Below, piece after piece: positions 50,024 through 58,777 of a stretch of DNA of 64,000 nucleotides (its first letter is position 1; each line of letters opens with the position of its first letter). Source of the DNA: Tenacibaculum sp. SZ-18. Its GTDB lineage: Bacteria; Bacteroidota; Bacteroidia; Flavobacteriales; Flavobacteriaceae. The notes below the pieces were generated by a model that was not told the DNA's origin, made no database searches, and saw only the letters and a list, made by a program, of their open reading frames with translations. Made by a program: the position numbers and the translations under genes. The stretch lies in assembly GCF_002813915.1 (NCBI RefSeq), contig NZ_CP019335.1, positions 2,525,777 to 2,589,776 on the forward strand, read 5' to 3'.

Positions 50024-51544
50024 ATGAAAAAAATTAAATTAATTTTCGCCGCTGCTTTACTTTCGTTATCATACGGGTGTAGTGACGAACTATTAGACAA
50101 CAGTGGGACTTCAGGAGAAAGTCAGCCCACTCAAGACTTAACATCTGCACAATTAGGATATGGTGCACAAACAAATCCTTTGATTAGTACAGCATTTATG
50201 AGTGGAGCCTATGCACAAATGGTTCAGCAAGGTTCTGGAGGATCAACTAGTCATGTTGACTTTGGGCACAAATCTTACGATGTCTTCGGTGACATGGTAT
50301 CAGGTGATATGTCGCTCTCTGTAAGTACTTATGGATGGTACAGAGCAAGTATTACAGAACTTCAAGGACCTCAAGATTTCACACGTGGTGAAAACAGAAT
50401 GATTTGGAGATATTATTATCGTATAATACGATCAGCGAATACAATCATTCAAACTTACGGAGGAAGTGACGCAACTCCAGAGAGTGAACTTGGAAGACAC
50501 CAAATGGGACAAGCTAAAGCATTAAGAGCACATTCTTATTTTTATTTAACTCAGTATTTCCAAAAGAAGTACAATGCTTCAGAGCCTATTTTACCTATGC
50601 CAACTGAACCAGGTGGTAACTTGGCTAAATCAACTGCCGAAGAAATCTATAATTTAATGGAACAAGATTTAACTGATGCTATTTCATTACTTTCAGATTT
50701 CAATCGTACTAACAAGTCGGCAATAAATCAAGATGTTGCTAGACTAATTTTAGCTTATGTATTAGGAGCTAAAGGAGGCAGAGATGCAGAGGTAGCAGCT
50801 TTAACACAACAAGTTATAAATAGTGGTAATTACACAATGTTAAGTCCTGCCGAAGTTACTAATGGCTTTAATAACGTTAATACACCTAGCTGGATGTGGG
50901 GAATCGATATTACTCCAGTATTAAGTTTAGGTCTAATTTCTTGGTGGGGACAAATTGATGCTTACTCATACAGTTATGCTTGGGCTGGTGACTATAAAGT
51001 TATTGATGCAGATTTATTCGCTGCAATTCCAGCAAACGATGCAAGAAAAGCCCAATTCTTAGACGCACCAACAAATGGTAGACACTTACAACCTTTATTA
51101 AAGTTTTACTTTAGTGCAGCTGTTGCTGGATCTACTGCCTTTGGAGCAGGACCACAATCAGGAATAACAGCAGATTATGTTTACATGCGTGTTGAAGAAG
51201 CATACCTTTTAAATGCTGAGGCGAACGCGAGAGCAGGTAATGATGCAGGAGCTCGTGCTTCTCTAAAAGCATTACTTCAAAGAAGAATTCCAGACGCTTC
51301 TTATGTAGATGGTTTAAGCGGACAAGCTTTACTTGATGAAATTTATTTACAGACAAGAATAGAATTATGGGGTGAAGGTAAAAGTTACCTAGCAATGAAA
51401 CGAAATAAGGCAACGGTAACAAGAGGAAGTAACCACCTTTCTTTAGTTGGTGTACCACTTCAATATGATGAGGAAAGAATGACTTTTGAAATTCCACAAG
51501 ATGAAATTCAGAATAATCCTTTTATTTCTAGTCAAAATTTATAA
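50024..51544 (+). CDS. Second SusD/RagB-type lipoprotein
   Basis: The 506-residue lipoprotein has Cys19 in the lipobox (LSYGCSD). It contains the SusD family core GQAKALRAHSYFYLTQYFQK, PMPTEPGGNLAKSTAEEIYN, and the C-terminal RVEEAYLLNAEANARAGNDA, RIELWGEGKSYLAMKRNK. It shows little similarity to the SusD at 40321 beyond the family pattern, so the two SusCD complexes probably bind different ligands. Its gene follows susC after 20 bp and is followed by a terminator. Confidence 0.94.
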   Translation: MKKIKLIFAAALLSLSYGCSDELLDNSGTSGESQPTQDLTSAQLGYGAQTNPLISTAFMSGAYAQMVQQGSGGSTSHVDFGHKSYDVFGDMVSGDMSLSVSTYGWYRASITELQGPQDFTRGENRMIWRYYYRIIRSANTIIQTYGGSDATPESELGRHQMGQAKALRAHSYFYLTQYFQKKYNASEPILPMPTEPGGNLAKSTAEEIYNLMEQDLTDAISLLSDFNRTNKSAINQDVARLILAYVLGAKGGRDAEVAALTQQVINSGNYTMLSPAEVTNGFNNVNTPSWMWGIDITPVLSLGLISWWGQIDAYSYSYAWAGDYKVIDADLFAAIPANDARKAQFLDAPTNGRHLQPLLKFYFSAAVAGSTAFGAGPQSGITADYVYMRVEEAYLLNAEANARAGNDAGARASLKALLQRRIPDASYVDGLSGQALLDEIYLQTRIELWGEGKSYLAMKRNKATVTRGSNHLSLVGVPLQYDEERMTFEIPQDEIQNNPFISSQNL

Positions 51545-51555
51545 TTCAAAACTTT

Positions 51556-51592
51556 CCATCTTGACTCTTTAACGAGTCAGGATGGTATTTTT
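51556..51592 (+). terminator. Terminator after the second susD gene
   Basis: The sequence CCATCTTGACTC ... GAGTCAGGATGG forms a 12-position stem (one T-G pair) with loop TTTAAC, followed by TATTTTT. It lies 15 bp before the next gene, so the following lipoprotein gene may depend on partial read-through. Confidence 0.8.
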
Positions 51593-51606
51593 CAACCCTT
51601 ACATAT

Positions 51607-52341
51607 ATGAAAAACATTAAATTACTTTTATTAGCAGTTTTTTCAATAGTACTTTTTAATAGTTGTACTGATGAAGTTGAGCCACAAAATACTAACTATG
51701 TTACTTTCGGTGCAGAATCTTACGATTTCGGAGTTGATGCTGGTTCGACAGGAACTACATTCAATATCCCTGTATATACTGCTAACACGACAGGATCTGA
51801 CAGAACATTCAATGTAACTATTGATATGGATAATTCAGATGCAGGTGACGGATCATATACGGTTCCTTCTTCTGTAACAATACCTGCTAACTCAAACGAG
51901 GGATCATTAGATATTATATTAAGTGACACGAACTTAGGAATTGGTGTTAATACACTAACTGTTAATTTTGAAGGCGGTGTAGAAGGATTATCAACAAGTG
52001 TTCCTGTTGAAATCAACTACATTCAGAATTGTAACGAAGTTACAGGTACTTTAGATTTTGTATTTGACGGTTTTGGAAGTGAAATTTCATGGCAAATTAT
52101 AGACTCAATAGGAGGTGTTGTTGCCTCGGGATCTGGCTATGCTGATGGTCAGGCTACAGCTTCTGAAGCTATCACTTTATGCGCAGGAAGAACTTTTACT
52201 TTAGTTGTTAACGACTCTTTTGGTGATGGATTAAGCTTCCCAAATATCGGATCTTATACATTAACAATTGGTGGAACTGTAAAAGCTACAGGTGAAGGAG
52301 ACTTCGGTTCTTCTCAAACACATAACTTTGATACAAACTAA
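51607..52341 (+). CDS. Surface lipoprotein with two beta-sandwich domains
   Basis: The 244-residue lipoprotein has Cys20 in FNSC. The N-terminal half (about 30-135) resembles Calx-beta/DUF1735-like sandwiches (VTFGAESYDFGVDAGSTGTT, VPSSVTIPANSNEGSLDIIL). The C-terminal half (about 145-244) has the SWQIIDSIGGVVASGSGYAD and NDSFGDGLS pattern seen in domains of many secreted Flavobacteriia proteins. Its position right after susD is where SusE/SusF-type ligand-binding lipoproteins are usually encoded, and a similar accessory binding role is likely but inferred. It is followed by a strong terminator. Confidence 0.82.
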   Translation: MKNIKLLLLAVFSIVLFNSCTDEVEPQNTNYVTFGAESYDFGVDAGSTGTTFNIPVYTANTTGSDRTFNVTIDMDNSDAGDGSYTVPSSVTIPANSNEGSLDIILSDTNLGIGVNTLTVNFEGGVEGLSTSVPVEINYIQNCNEVTGTLDFVFDGFGSEISWQIIDSIGGVVASGSGYADGQATASEAITLCAGRTFTLVVNDSFGDGLSFPNIGSYTLTIGGTVKATGEGDFGSSQTHNFDTN

Positions 52342-52364
52342 AAAAAGAACATATAGGATAAATT

Positions 52365-52392
52365 AAACCACCTTTAAAGGTGGTTTTTTTTT
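52365..52392 (+). terminator. Terminator at the end of the SusCD locus
   Basis: The sequence AAACCACCTTTAAAGGTGGTTT is a near-perfect hairpin followed by a long T-run. It closes the second susCD unit. Confidence 0.93.
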
Positions 52393-52406
52393 GTCATAAA
52401 TTAATC

Positions 52407-52414
52407 TATTTTTG
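52407..52414 (+). promoter_or_regulatory. Putative -7 element of rlmB, implying a leaderless or near-leaderless mRNA
   Basis: TATTTTTG matches TAnnTTTG and continues as CACC before the ATG at 52419. With a start point a few bases downstream, the mRNA would begin at or next to the start codon. The -33 region is only a T-run from the terminator, so the promoter call is moderate. Confidence 0.4.
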
Positions 52415-52418
52415 CACC

Positions 52419-53156
52419 ATGGAACAATCGACAATAATTTTCGGTATAAGAGCTATAATAGAAGCGATAGATAGTGGCTCTACTTTAGAAAAAGTATATT
52501 TACAAAAAGGTTTAAGGGGAGATTTGTTCTTTCAATTAGATAAAATCCTTAAGAAAAATAAAATCTCTACTAGTGTTGTTCCAGTGGAAAAATTGAATCG
52601 ATTATCAAAACATAATAATCATCAAGGAGCTGTGGCTAAAATTTCACCAATTGAATTTGTAAATCTAGAAACTATAATCGAAGATGTACAATCTAAATCA
52701 AAAATTCCACTATACTTGATTCTTGACCAAGTATCAGATGTAAGGAACTTTGGAGCAATTATTAGGTCTGCTGAATGTACAGGTGTAGATGCGATTATTA
52801 TCCAAAAGAGTGGTAGTGCTCCGGTTAACGCTGAAACTATAAAAACATCAGCAGGTGCTGCCTTTAGATTACCAATTTGTAAAGTGGACCATATAAAAGA
52901 TGCTATTTTCCAACTTAAAGCTGCCGATATAAAACTGGTCGCAGCAACAGAAAAAACAGAATATTCCGTATTTGACATAGACTTAAAACAACCATTAGCA
53001 ATTATTATGGGGTCTGAACATAAAGGTGTTAGTAATTCCATCTTAAAAATGGCTGATTTCAGAGGTAAATTACCTTTACTTGGTGAGATTGGATCCTTAA
53101 ATGTTTCGGTAGCTTGCGGCGCGTTTTTATATGAAACTTTAAGACAGAGGAGATAA
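52419..53156 (+). CDS. rlmB: 23S rRNA (guanosine-2'-O-)-methyltransferase RlmB (SpoU family)
   Basis: The 245-residue protein has an N-terminal substrate-binding domain (MEQSTIIFGIRAIIEAIDSG, HNNHQGAVAKI) and a SpoU/TrmH knot methyltransferase domain with its three motifs: LDQVSDVRNFGAIIRSAE, IIMGSEHKGVS and LNVSVACGAFLYE. RlmB methylates G2251 of 23S rRNA in the P loop. I start at the ATG at 52419, because an upstream in-frame start at 52380 falls inside the terminator of the preceding gene. Its stop codon directly abuts the stop codon of the convergent rhomboid gene. Confidence 0.93.
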   Translation: MEQSTIIFGIRAIIEAIDSGSTLEKVYLQKGLRGDLFFQLDKILKKNKISTSVVPVEKLNRLSKHNNHQGAVAKISPIEFVNLETIIEDVQSKSKIPLYLILDQVSDVRNFGAIIRSAECTGVDAIIIQKSGSAPVNAETIKTSAGAAFRLPICKVDHIKDAIFQLKAADIKLVAATEKTEYSVFDIDLKQPLAIIMGSEHKGVSNSILKMADFRGKLPLLGEIGSLNVSVACGAFLYETLRQRR

Positions 53157-53879
53157 CTACTCCTCCTCTTTTTTCTCTTTATACATGTAATTCACCCTAA
53201 AATTCACTTCAACTTCATCAGAAATTTCTTCATCAATCTCTGGTTCAATATAATTACCCTCTTCATCAAACATATCGTCAAATTCGGTCTGAGAAAACAC
53301 ATATTTTTCCTTAACTAGACCTATTTTACGATATGCTAATGCCATTAGTATTCCAGTAATAAAGCCAGCTAAATGACCTTCCCACGACATACCTTCTTTT
53401 ATTGGAAATACATACCAAATCATGCTTCCATATAAAAAAATCGTAACTAAAGACATTGCCACCAAACGATAATGTCTTTTTATTATACCACTGAAGAAGA
53501 CAAAGCTAAATAGGAGATAAACTATTCCACTTGCGCCAATATGATATGATTCACGACCAATCACCCAGGTTAGTAATCCTGTAACAACTCCCCCAATGAT
53601 TAAAACTTTTAACGCCACTTTTCGATAGAAATACATCAAACCCATTAGGAGCACTAATAAAGGAACCGAATTATGTAACAGATGCTTTGTATCACTATGA
53701 ATAAAATGCGTGAATAGCACCCCCTTTAAGCCACTTATAGACCGGGGTAAAACACCAAACTTGTTAAAATTAAATCCGAATTTAATCTCTATCCAATACA
53801 CAAACCAGATTATAAAGACAAATAACAACGGAATTATAAATACATCATTTGATATTTTAAATTTATTTTGCTCGTTCAT
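53157..53879 (-). CDS. Rhomboid-family intramembrane serine protease
   Basis: The 240-residue protein has about six hydrophobic segments and the rhomboid catalytic dyad: GASG at 115-118 with Ser117, and SWEGHLAG at 165-172 with His169. The HN of the oxyanion region appears in HLLHNSVPLL (66-75). Rhomboids cut within the membrane bilayer of substrate proteins, though its substrates are unknown. A cytoplasmic acidic tail (DDMFDEEGNYIEPEIDEEIS) follows the last helix. The gene is convergent with rlmB with no base between their stop codons, and divergent from rarA. Confidence 0.9.
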   Translation of the reverse strand: MNEQNKFKISNDVFIIPLLFVFIIWFVYWIEIKFGFNFNKFGVLPRSISGLKGVLFTHFIHSDTKHLLHNSVPLLVLLMGLMYFYRKVALKVLIIGGVVTGLLTWVIGRESYHIGASGIVYLLFSFVFFSGIIKRHYRLVAMSLVTIFLYGSMIWYVFPIKEGMSWEGHLAGFITGILMALAYRKIGLVKEKYVFSQTEFDDMFDEEGNYIEPEIDEEISDEVEVNFRVNYMYKEKKEEE

Positions 53880-53955
53880 AGACTTTCTAACTACAAAAAT
53901 ATATCCAATTTAAAAATTACGAATTTCTGTCAGAAAACTTTATTACTTTTACTCT

Positions 53956-55227
53956 ATGAGTGCACCTTTGGCAGAAAGAGTAAGACCTAAAACAATAGAA
54001 GATTATATAAGTCAGCAGCATTTGGTTGGTGAAAAAGGAATATTAACACAACATATACGTCAAGGAATTATTCCTTCATTAATTCTGTGGGGACCTCCTG
54101 GAGTTGGTAAGACAACTTTAGCAAATATAATCGCTAATGAATCGAAAAGACCATTCTATACATTAAGTGCAATTAGTTCTGGAGTAAAGGACGTTAGAGA
54201 AGTTATTGAAAAAGCTAAAAAGAGTAACGGCTTATTCACTCAAAAAAATCCAATTTTATTCATTGATGAAATTCATAGATTCAGTAAATCACAACAAGAT
54301 TCGTTATTAGGTGCTGTTGAAAAAGGTTGGGTTACTCTTATTGGTGCAACTACCGAAAATCCGAGTTTTGAGGTTATACCTGCCCTACTCTCTCGATGTC
54401 AAGTTTATATTTTAAATTCTTTCGACAAACAAGATCTTATCAATCTAATCAACAGAGCCATTGCCAAAGATGAGATTTTATCTAATAAAACTATAAATCT
54501 CAAGGAAACTGACGCATTATTGCAAGTATCCGGAGGTGACGCAAGAAAATTACTCAACATATTTGAGCTACTCGTAACTTCTGAAGACAATATTGATATT
54601 ACTAATGAGTTAGTACTGTCAAAAATTCAAAAGAATACGGTTAGATACGATAAAACGGGAGAACAACATTATGATATTGTTTCAGCATTTATTAAATCAA
54701 TAAGAGGTAATGATCCTAACGCTGCTGTTTATTGGTTAGCTAGAATGATTGAAGGTGGCGAAGATGTTAAATTTATCGCTAGACGAATGCTTATCGCGGC
54801 GTCTGAAGATATTGGTTTAGCCAATCCTACTGCTCTTATACTGGCCAATAATACTTTTCAAGCCGTTTCAGTAATTGGATATCCAGAGTCCAGAATAATA
54901 TTAAGTCAATGTGCAGTATATTTAGCAAATTCTCCTAAGAGTAATGCTTCCTATATGGCAATTGGAGAAGCACAAAATTTAGTACGTAATACAGGAGATT
55001 TATCCGTACCTCTGCATTTGAGAAATGCTCCGACTAAATTAATGAAGGACTTAGATTACGGTAAAGATTACAAATACTCTCATAACTATCAAGACAACTT
55101 TGTTAATCAAGAATTTCTACCTGAGGAAATTTCCAATACCAAACTTTATGAACCTGGAAATAACCAAAGAGAAAATAGTTTCAGAACATCGCTAAAGCAA
55201 CGTTGGAAAGACAAATACAATTATTAA
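53956..55227 (+). CDS. rarA: Replication-associated recombination protein A (RarA/MgsA AAA+ ATPase)
   Basis: RarA acts at stalled replication forks and interacts with single-strand binding protein. The 423-residue protein has the start [20 protein letters not shown], Walker A GPPGVGKT at 46-53, Walker B FIDEIHR at 102-108, the sensor 1 region [18 protein letters not shown], sensor 2 [10 protein letters not shown], and the C-terminal tetramerisation region ([40 protein letters not shown]). The stop codon overlaps that of the convergent downstream gene (TTAA). Confidence 0.96.
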   Translation: MSAPLAERVRPKTIEDYISQQHLVGEKGILTQHIRQGIIPSLILWGPPGVGKTTLANIIANESKRPFYTLSAISSGVKDVREVIEKAKKSNGLFTQKNPILFIDEIHRFSKSQQDSLLGAVEKGWVTLIGATTENPSFEVIPALLSRCQVYILNSFDKQDLINLINRAIAKDEILSNKTINLKETDALLQVSGGDARKLLNIFELLVTSEDNIDITNELVLSKIQKNTVRYDKTGEQHYDIVSAFIKSIRGNDPNAAVYWLARMIEGGEDVKFIARRMLIAASEDIGLANPTALILANNTFQAVSVIGYPESRIILSQCAVYLANSPKSNASYMAIGEAQNLVRNTGDLSVPLHLRNAPTKLMKDLDYGKDYKYSHNYQDNFVNQEFLPEEISNTKLYEPGNNQRENSFRTSLKQRWKDKYNY

Positions 55228-55967
55228 AATTTAAGCTTTATAACTTTGGTTTGAATAATGCCACCTTTGTAATATTGAGCAGACCAGTTACCTTGATTTT
55301 TCTTTAACAACACGCCATTTTTGTCTTTAATAATAAAAACGTCAGGACTAGATGTGCTTAATAATTCAAATACGATTCTCTCATCTTTGCCCTTGAGTTG
55401 ATATCCATTACTCGTCTTAACAGCAAAAATATCAGATGTCAATTCAGTTTTCGTATTGTCGACATTGTCTTTAACTATTTCTATATTTTTATCTTTCTTA
55501 AGGGTTACATTTAAATCTCTCTTTATTACAGTACTTTTTTTAAGGGGTTCGTACTTATAATTTAATCTTTTTATGGAGCTGAATGACTTTCTTAAAGCTT
55601 CTTGATAAGCTCTTTTGTATTCTTTGATTTTACTCTTTCCCTCATCCGCTCTAAAAATCACTTCATTGTAACAATCTTTTAAAACTAAATTTAGTTTAGT
55701 CGAAAACATTCCTGAACCGTCTTCTAATTCAGCTCTAAGTGCTAAACATTTATTTAACGCTAAATCTTTTGGTAAATCATCCTCATTCAAAAATGCAGTG
55801 AAATCATTTTTATTAAATAAAAACTTCGTTAAGCCACTCGTTTGATATTTATCAGCCTCGTCAAAAACCTCCATTTGTCTTGGAACAACAATATATTTAT
55901 AATTGTTGATATTTTTCTGCCCGAATACAGAAACCGAAATCAATAAAAAAACAAGTAAACTTTTCAT
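55224..55967 (-). CDS. Conserved exported protein of unknown function
   Basis: The 247-residue protein has a signal peptide (MKSLLVFLLISVSVFGQ). The first half (YKYIVVPRQMEVFDEADKYQ, NKCLALRAELEDGSGMFSTK, LKDCYNEVIFRADEGKSKIK) contains two conserved-looking cysteines. A basic middle region and a C-terminal beta-rich segment follow (SNGYQLKGKDERIVFELLST). I do not recognise a named family or catalytic motif. It starts 2 bp after the outer-membrane gene stop, so it is the third gene of a cluster with that protein and a small lipoprotein, suggesting an envelope role. It ends convergently with rarA, with a 4-bp overlap. Confidence 0.75.
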   Translation of the reverse strand: MKSLLVFLLISVSVFGQKNINNYKYIVVPRQMEVFDEADKYQTSGLTKFLFNKNDFTAFLNEDDLPKDLALNKCLALRAELEDGSGMFSTKLNLVLKDCYNEVIFRADEGKSKIKEYKRAYQEALRKSFSSIKRLNYKYEPLKKSTVIKRDLNVTLKKDKNIEIVKDNVDNTKTELTSDIFAVKTSNGYQLKGKDERIVFELLSTSSPDVFIIKDKNGVLLKKNQGNWSAQYYKGGIIQTKVIKLKF

Positions 55968-55969
55968 AA

Positions 55970-57343
55970 TTATTTAAATAATATATTTATACCAAACTGA
56001 ACAGAAGCACTGTTCGCATTTGCAATATCGGAAAGATTAAATATATTATCAACCGCTCCATAAAGATTTATCTTCCAAATATGAACTGACATACCAATTC
56101 CAAAATTAGTATGTGAGAAATCATCAACTGTGTAGGTAACCCTTGAACTTACTTTCTCTGAGAACTTTCTTTGATAAAACCCAGTAAAAGCAAATTGCGG
56201 GCCTATGGGACGAATTACTGAATATAACTGCGCGCCCACCGCATTATCGTAATAACTATGAGAGGAAATATCAAAACAGCTTTCTTCTCTTCTCGATTTC
56301 CCGAAATAATGATGTAACGCAGCGTTGAATTTCATAGGTCTCATTACAGAATATGACTCACTGTTTTCACTTCGAGGAACACTTGAACTAATATCATCGT
56401 TCAAATCTTGCCAATAGTTAGGATTACTTCCATCGTATTGGAATTCAATTCCTGAAAAAACATAACCTCCTGTTACAGTTCCATTTCTTAATTGATCAGA
56501 ATAATGAACAAATCCTATATCTAATAAACTAGCCGAAAATTCGGTTTGTTCATCCATTTGATAGGTAAAACCTATATCTATTCCCAAACCTAAATTCGGA
56601 CCAAAAAAAGTATTTCCTAACACATCAGAAACGTCGATAGTTATCTGATTATCTGAACTAACAATTCCTGATGAATAACCAGCTAAATCCAGTCCACTTA
56701 AAGTATGTTCATAAATTCCATTTGTTCCCAACCTAGTTGTAAAACTTCCTTGATTATCATTGGTAAGAACATTTAAGGAACCAGAATAAATTTTCAATCG
56801 AACTCCAGCTGTTAAGCGTTTACTAAATTTTCTTGATATTCCTGCATGTAAGACTCCTAAAACATCTCCCTTAATACTCAATCTTGAAAACAAAAAATTT
56901 CTATTCAAATTAGGTGCGTTACCGTCGCGTAATAATTCAAGAAAATCCTTTGGTATAGTTGAAAAAGCATCTAACTCGGTATAAAATCCGACACTTAAAT
57001 AATCTTTATCGTTCATTTGATAACCAGCATTTACAATGTCTACTTGCGTATTCAAAGCAATATAATCGTTATTATCTAATTGGTTTAAAACATTATCTAA
57101 CTTGGTATTAAAATCAACATTATCATTTCTAAACAAATCAGCGATTGTAAAGCCGGACATATTCCCCTGTGCTGAAATCCCTGAAAGTAATGGAACTCCC
57201 ACATGATACTTATAGTTTGCTTTTGCTCCGGGATTCAACAACAAAGTCTGAGGTATATTATCAAAACCGTACAAGATTTGTTTATTTTGTGATGATAAAA
57301 TAACAGTAAATAACACTAAAAAACTTGAAAAAAATCTAATCAT
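55970..57343 (-). CDS. Outer-membrane beta-barrel protein, DUF5723/PorP-SprF-like
   Basis: The 457-residue protein has a signal peptide (MIRFFSSFLVLFTVILSSQ), then a N-terminal stretch LYGFDNIPQTLLLNPGAKAN resembling the mature start of PorP/SprF-like proteins (NPA-type motif), many amphipathic strands, and a C-terminus VQFGINILFK typical of a barrel end. PorP/SprF relatives take part in T9SS-dependent gliding or attachment. That link is by family resemblance only. It is encoded 3 bp after the lipoprotein gene and 2 bp before the exported protein gene, so the three form an operon. Confidence 0.78.
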   Translation of the reverse strand: MIRFFSSFLVLFTVILSSQNKQILYGFDNIPQTLLLNPGAKANYKYHVGVPLLSGISAQGNMSGFTIADLFRNDNVDFNTKLDNVLNQLDNNDYIALNTQVDIVNAGYQMNDKDYLSVGFYTELDAFSTIPKDFLELLRDGNAPNLNRNFLFSRLSIKGDVLGVLHAGISRKFSKRLTAGVRLKIYSGSLNVLTNDNQGSFTTRLGTNGIYEHTLSGLDLAGYSSGIVSSDNQITIDVSDVLGNTFFGPNLGLGIDIGFTYQMDEQTEFSASLLDIGFVHYSDQLRNGTVTGGYVFSGIEFQYDGSNPNYWQDLNDDISSSVPRSENSESYSVMRPMKFNAALHHYFGKSRREESCFDISSHSYYDNAVGAQLYSVIRPIGPQFAFTGFYQRKFSEKVSSRVTYTVDDFSHTNFGIGMSVHIWKINLYGAVDNIFNLSDIANANSASVQFGINILFK

Positions 57344-57346
57344 AAA

Positions 57347-57904
57347 TTAGTTACTGTTATTAAACGAAAAATAAAATGTTCCTGCCGATTTAAAGACAAA
57401 TGAAGTCGGCACATTTATATCTATTGAAGATCCATCAGAACTAGGTAATAAAGTTAGTTCTACTTGAATTTTTCTACTATTCAATAGATCAGGGTTGTTG
57501 GCAATAATAATCTCATTCTCTTGAACAAAACTGGTATTGTTCGCATCAATATTTAACGTAATATCGTTATTTGTACTAATATCATTATTATCTAGAAATA
57601 TGAAATTAATTCTAAAATCACGATTAAATTGATTATTTACTTCAAAACGAAATACCGCTCTATCTAAATCATTTCGAGCTATACCGTTATCCAATATGGA
57701 AACAACAGAGGTTTGAGTAATAGTTCCAACTTCACTTCCTCCTACTACTAAATCATTCTGAGTAATATTTGTATTTACTAAAGATACTACAGTAACAGGT
57801 GTAATATTTGCATCTTCTGCTTGACTAAAGTCTATATTATCTACACAACTTCCTAAAACTAGGGATAAGAAAGTTAATAAACAATAAAATTGTTTTTTTC
57901 TCAT
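57347..57904 (-). CDS. Small lipoprotein of unknown function
   Basis: The 185-residue protein has a lipoprotein signal with Cys20 (LSLVLGSC). The mature part is rich in Asn/Asp and beta-strand pattern (NDLVVGGSEVGTITQTSVVS, AVFRFEVNNQFNRDFRINFI, PTSFVFKSAGTFYFSFNNSN). No known family was recognised. It is the first gene of the three-gene envelope cluster with the outer-membrane barrel protein and an exported protein. Confidence 0.75.
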   Translation of the reverse strand: MRKKQFYCLLTFLSLVLGSCVDNIDFSQAEDANITPVTVVSLVNTNITQNDLVVGGSEVGTITQTSVVSILDNGIARNDLDRAVFRFEVNNQFNRDFRINFIFLDNNDISTNNDITLNIDANNTSFVQENEIIIANNPDLLNSRKIQVELTLLPSSDGSSIDINVPTSFVFKSAGTFYFSFNNSN

Positions 57905-57937
57905 AAACTGTACTCTTAATTTACAACAAATAAATTT

Positions 57938-58627
57938 CTATAAATATCGTTTAATTTCAGACAAAGCTTTAACACTTATTATTCTTTCATCAACACTATG
58001 CTTAACTTTAGAGAGATATATGGGAGAAATTCCTACGGCTAATGCTCCTAAAACATCAGCTTCCAAACTATCACCAACCATAATTGAGTTATCAGCAGAA
58101 ACATTAGCTTCATTTAAAGCAAATTCAAATACTTTAGGATTCGGCTTTTTCACACCAACGCTTTCTGAAGTAACAACAACATTAAAATAATGATTAATTT
58201 TTGATTTTTCAAGTTTAATTCTCTGAACTTCCTCAAATCCATTTGTTATTATATGAAGATTGTATTTATCCTTTAAATAATCGAGAAGATCTTTTGCTCC
58301 GTCAAGAAGATAGTTAAATGAAGGTAAATAAGTAATGTAATCCTCTGAAATTTTATTAATTAGTTTATCACTAATTTCAAAATTCAATTTATCAAAAGTT
58401 GTTTTTAATCTTTTGTACCTGAGCTCAGCCTTACCAATTTTTTCGTTACGATAAAGTTTCCAATATTCTAAATTAATCGGCTCATATACTACTAGAAATT
58501 TATTTATATCTAATTCGATATTCTGTTCTGTAAATATCTTCTTAAATGTAAGTCCTGAATTTGTATCAAAATCCCATAAAGTATGGTCTAAATCGAAGAA
58601 TATATCTGTAATTTCTGTCATATTCAA
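57938..58627 (-). CDS. yjjG: YjjG-type HAD pyrimidine nucleotidase
   Basis: The 229-residue HAD hydrolase has motif I DLDHTLWDFD with nucleophile Asp12 and acid/base Asp14, motif II in IITNGFEE, motif III Lys in VKKPNPKVF, and motif IV GDSLEADVLGA. The cap and the length match the YjjG family, which removes phosphate from non-canonical pyrimidine nucleotides and so protects DNA from their incorporation. Other HAD phosphatases share this pattern, so the substrate is moderately certain. Two Met starts are possible (MNMTE); I use the first. It lies 33 bp upstream of the lipoprotein gene on the same strand. Confidence 0.85.
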   Translation of the reverse strand: MNMTEITDIFFDLDHTLWDFDTNSGLTFKKIFTEQNIELDINKFLVVYEPINLEYWKLYRNEKIGKAELRYKRLKTTFDKLNFEISDKLINKISEDYITYLPSFNYLLDGAKDLLDYLKDKYNLHIITNGFEEVQRIKLEKSKINHYFNVVVTSESVGVKKPNPKVFEFALNEANVSADNSIMVGDSLEADVLGALAVGISPIYLSKVKHSVDERIISVKALSEIKRYL

Positions 58628-58777
58628 ATTTAACTATATCTAAATTAGTAGTTGGTATTTATCCATTAATTTATTTATCAAATTCTAATACTATTCTTAA
58701 AATTTTCACAGCATTTTAACTGGTAAATATTTCAAAATTATAAAAAACATATATCTTGCATACATTTCTAAAACTTT

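Noticed and set aside
51132..51497. 121-residue open frame on the minus strand within the second susD gene
   Set aside because: It is fully antisense to a well-supported SusD reading frame and shows no family resemblance. It arises from codon bias of the real gene.
52622..53041. 139-residue open frame on the minus strand within rlmB
   Set aside because: It is antisense to conserved SpoU motifs, has no promoter or start context, and resembles no known protein.
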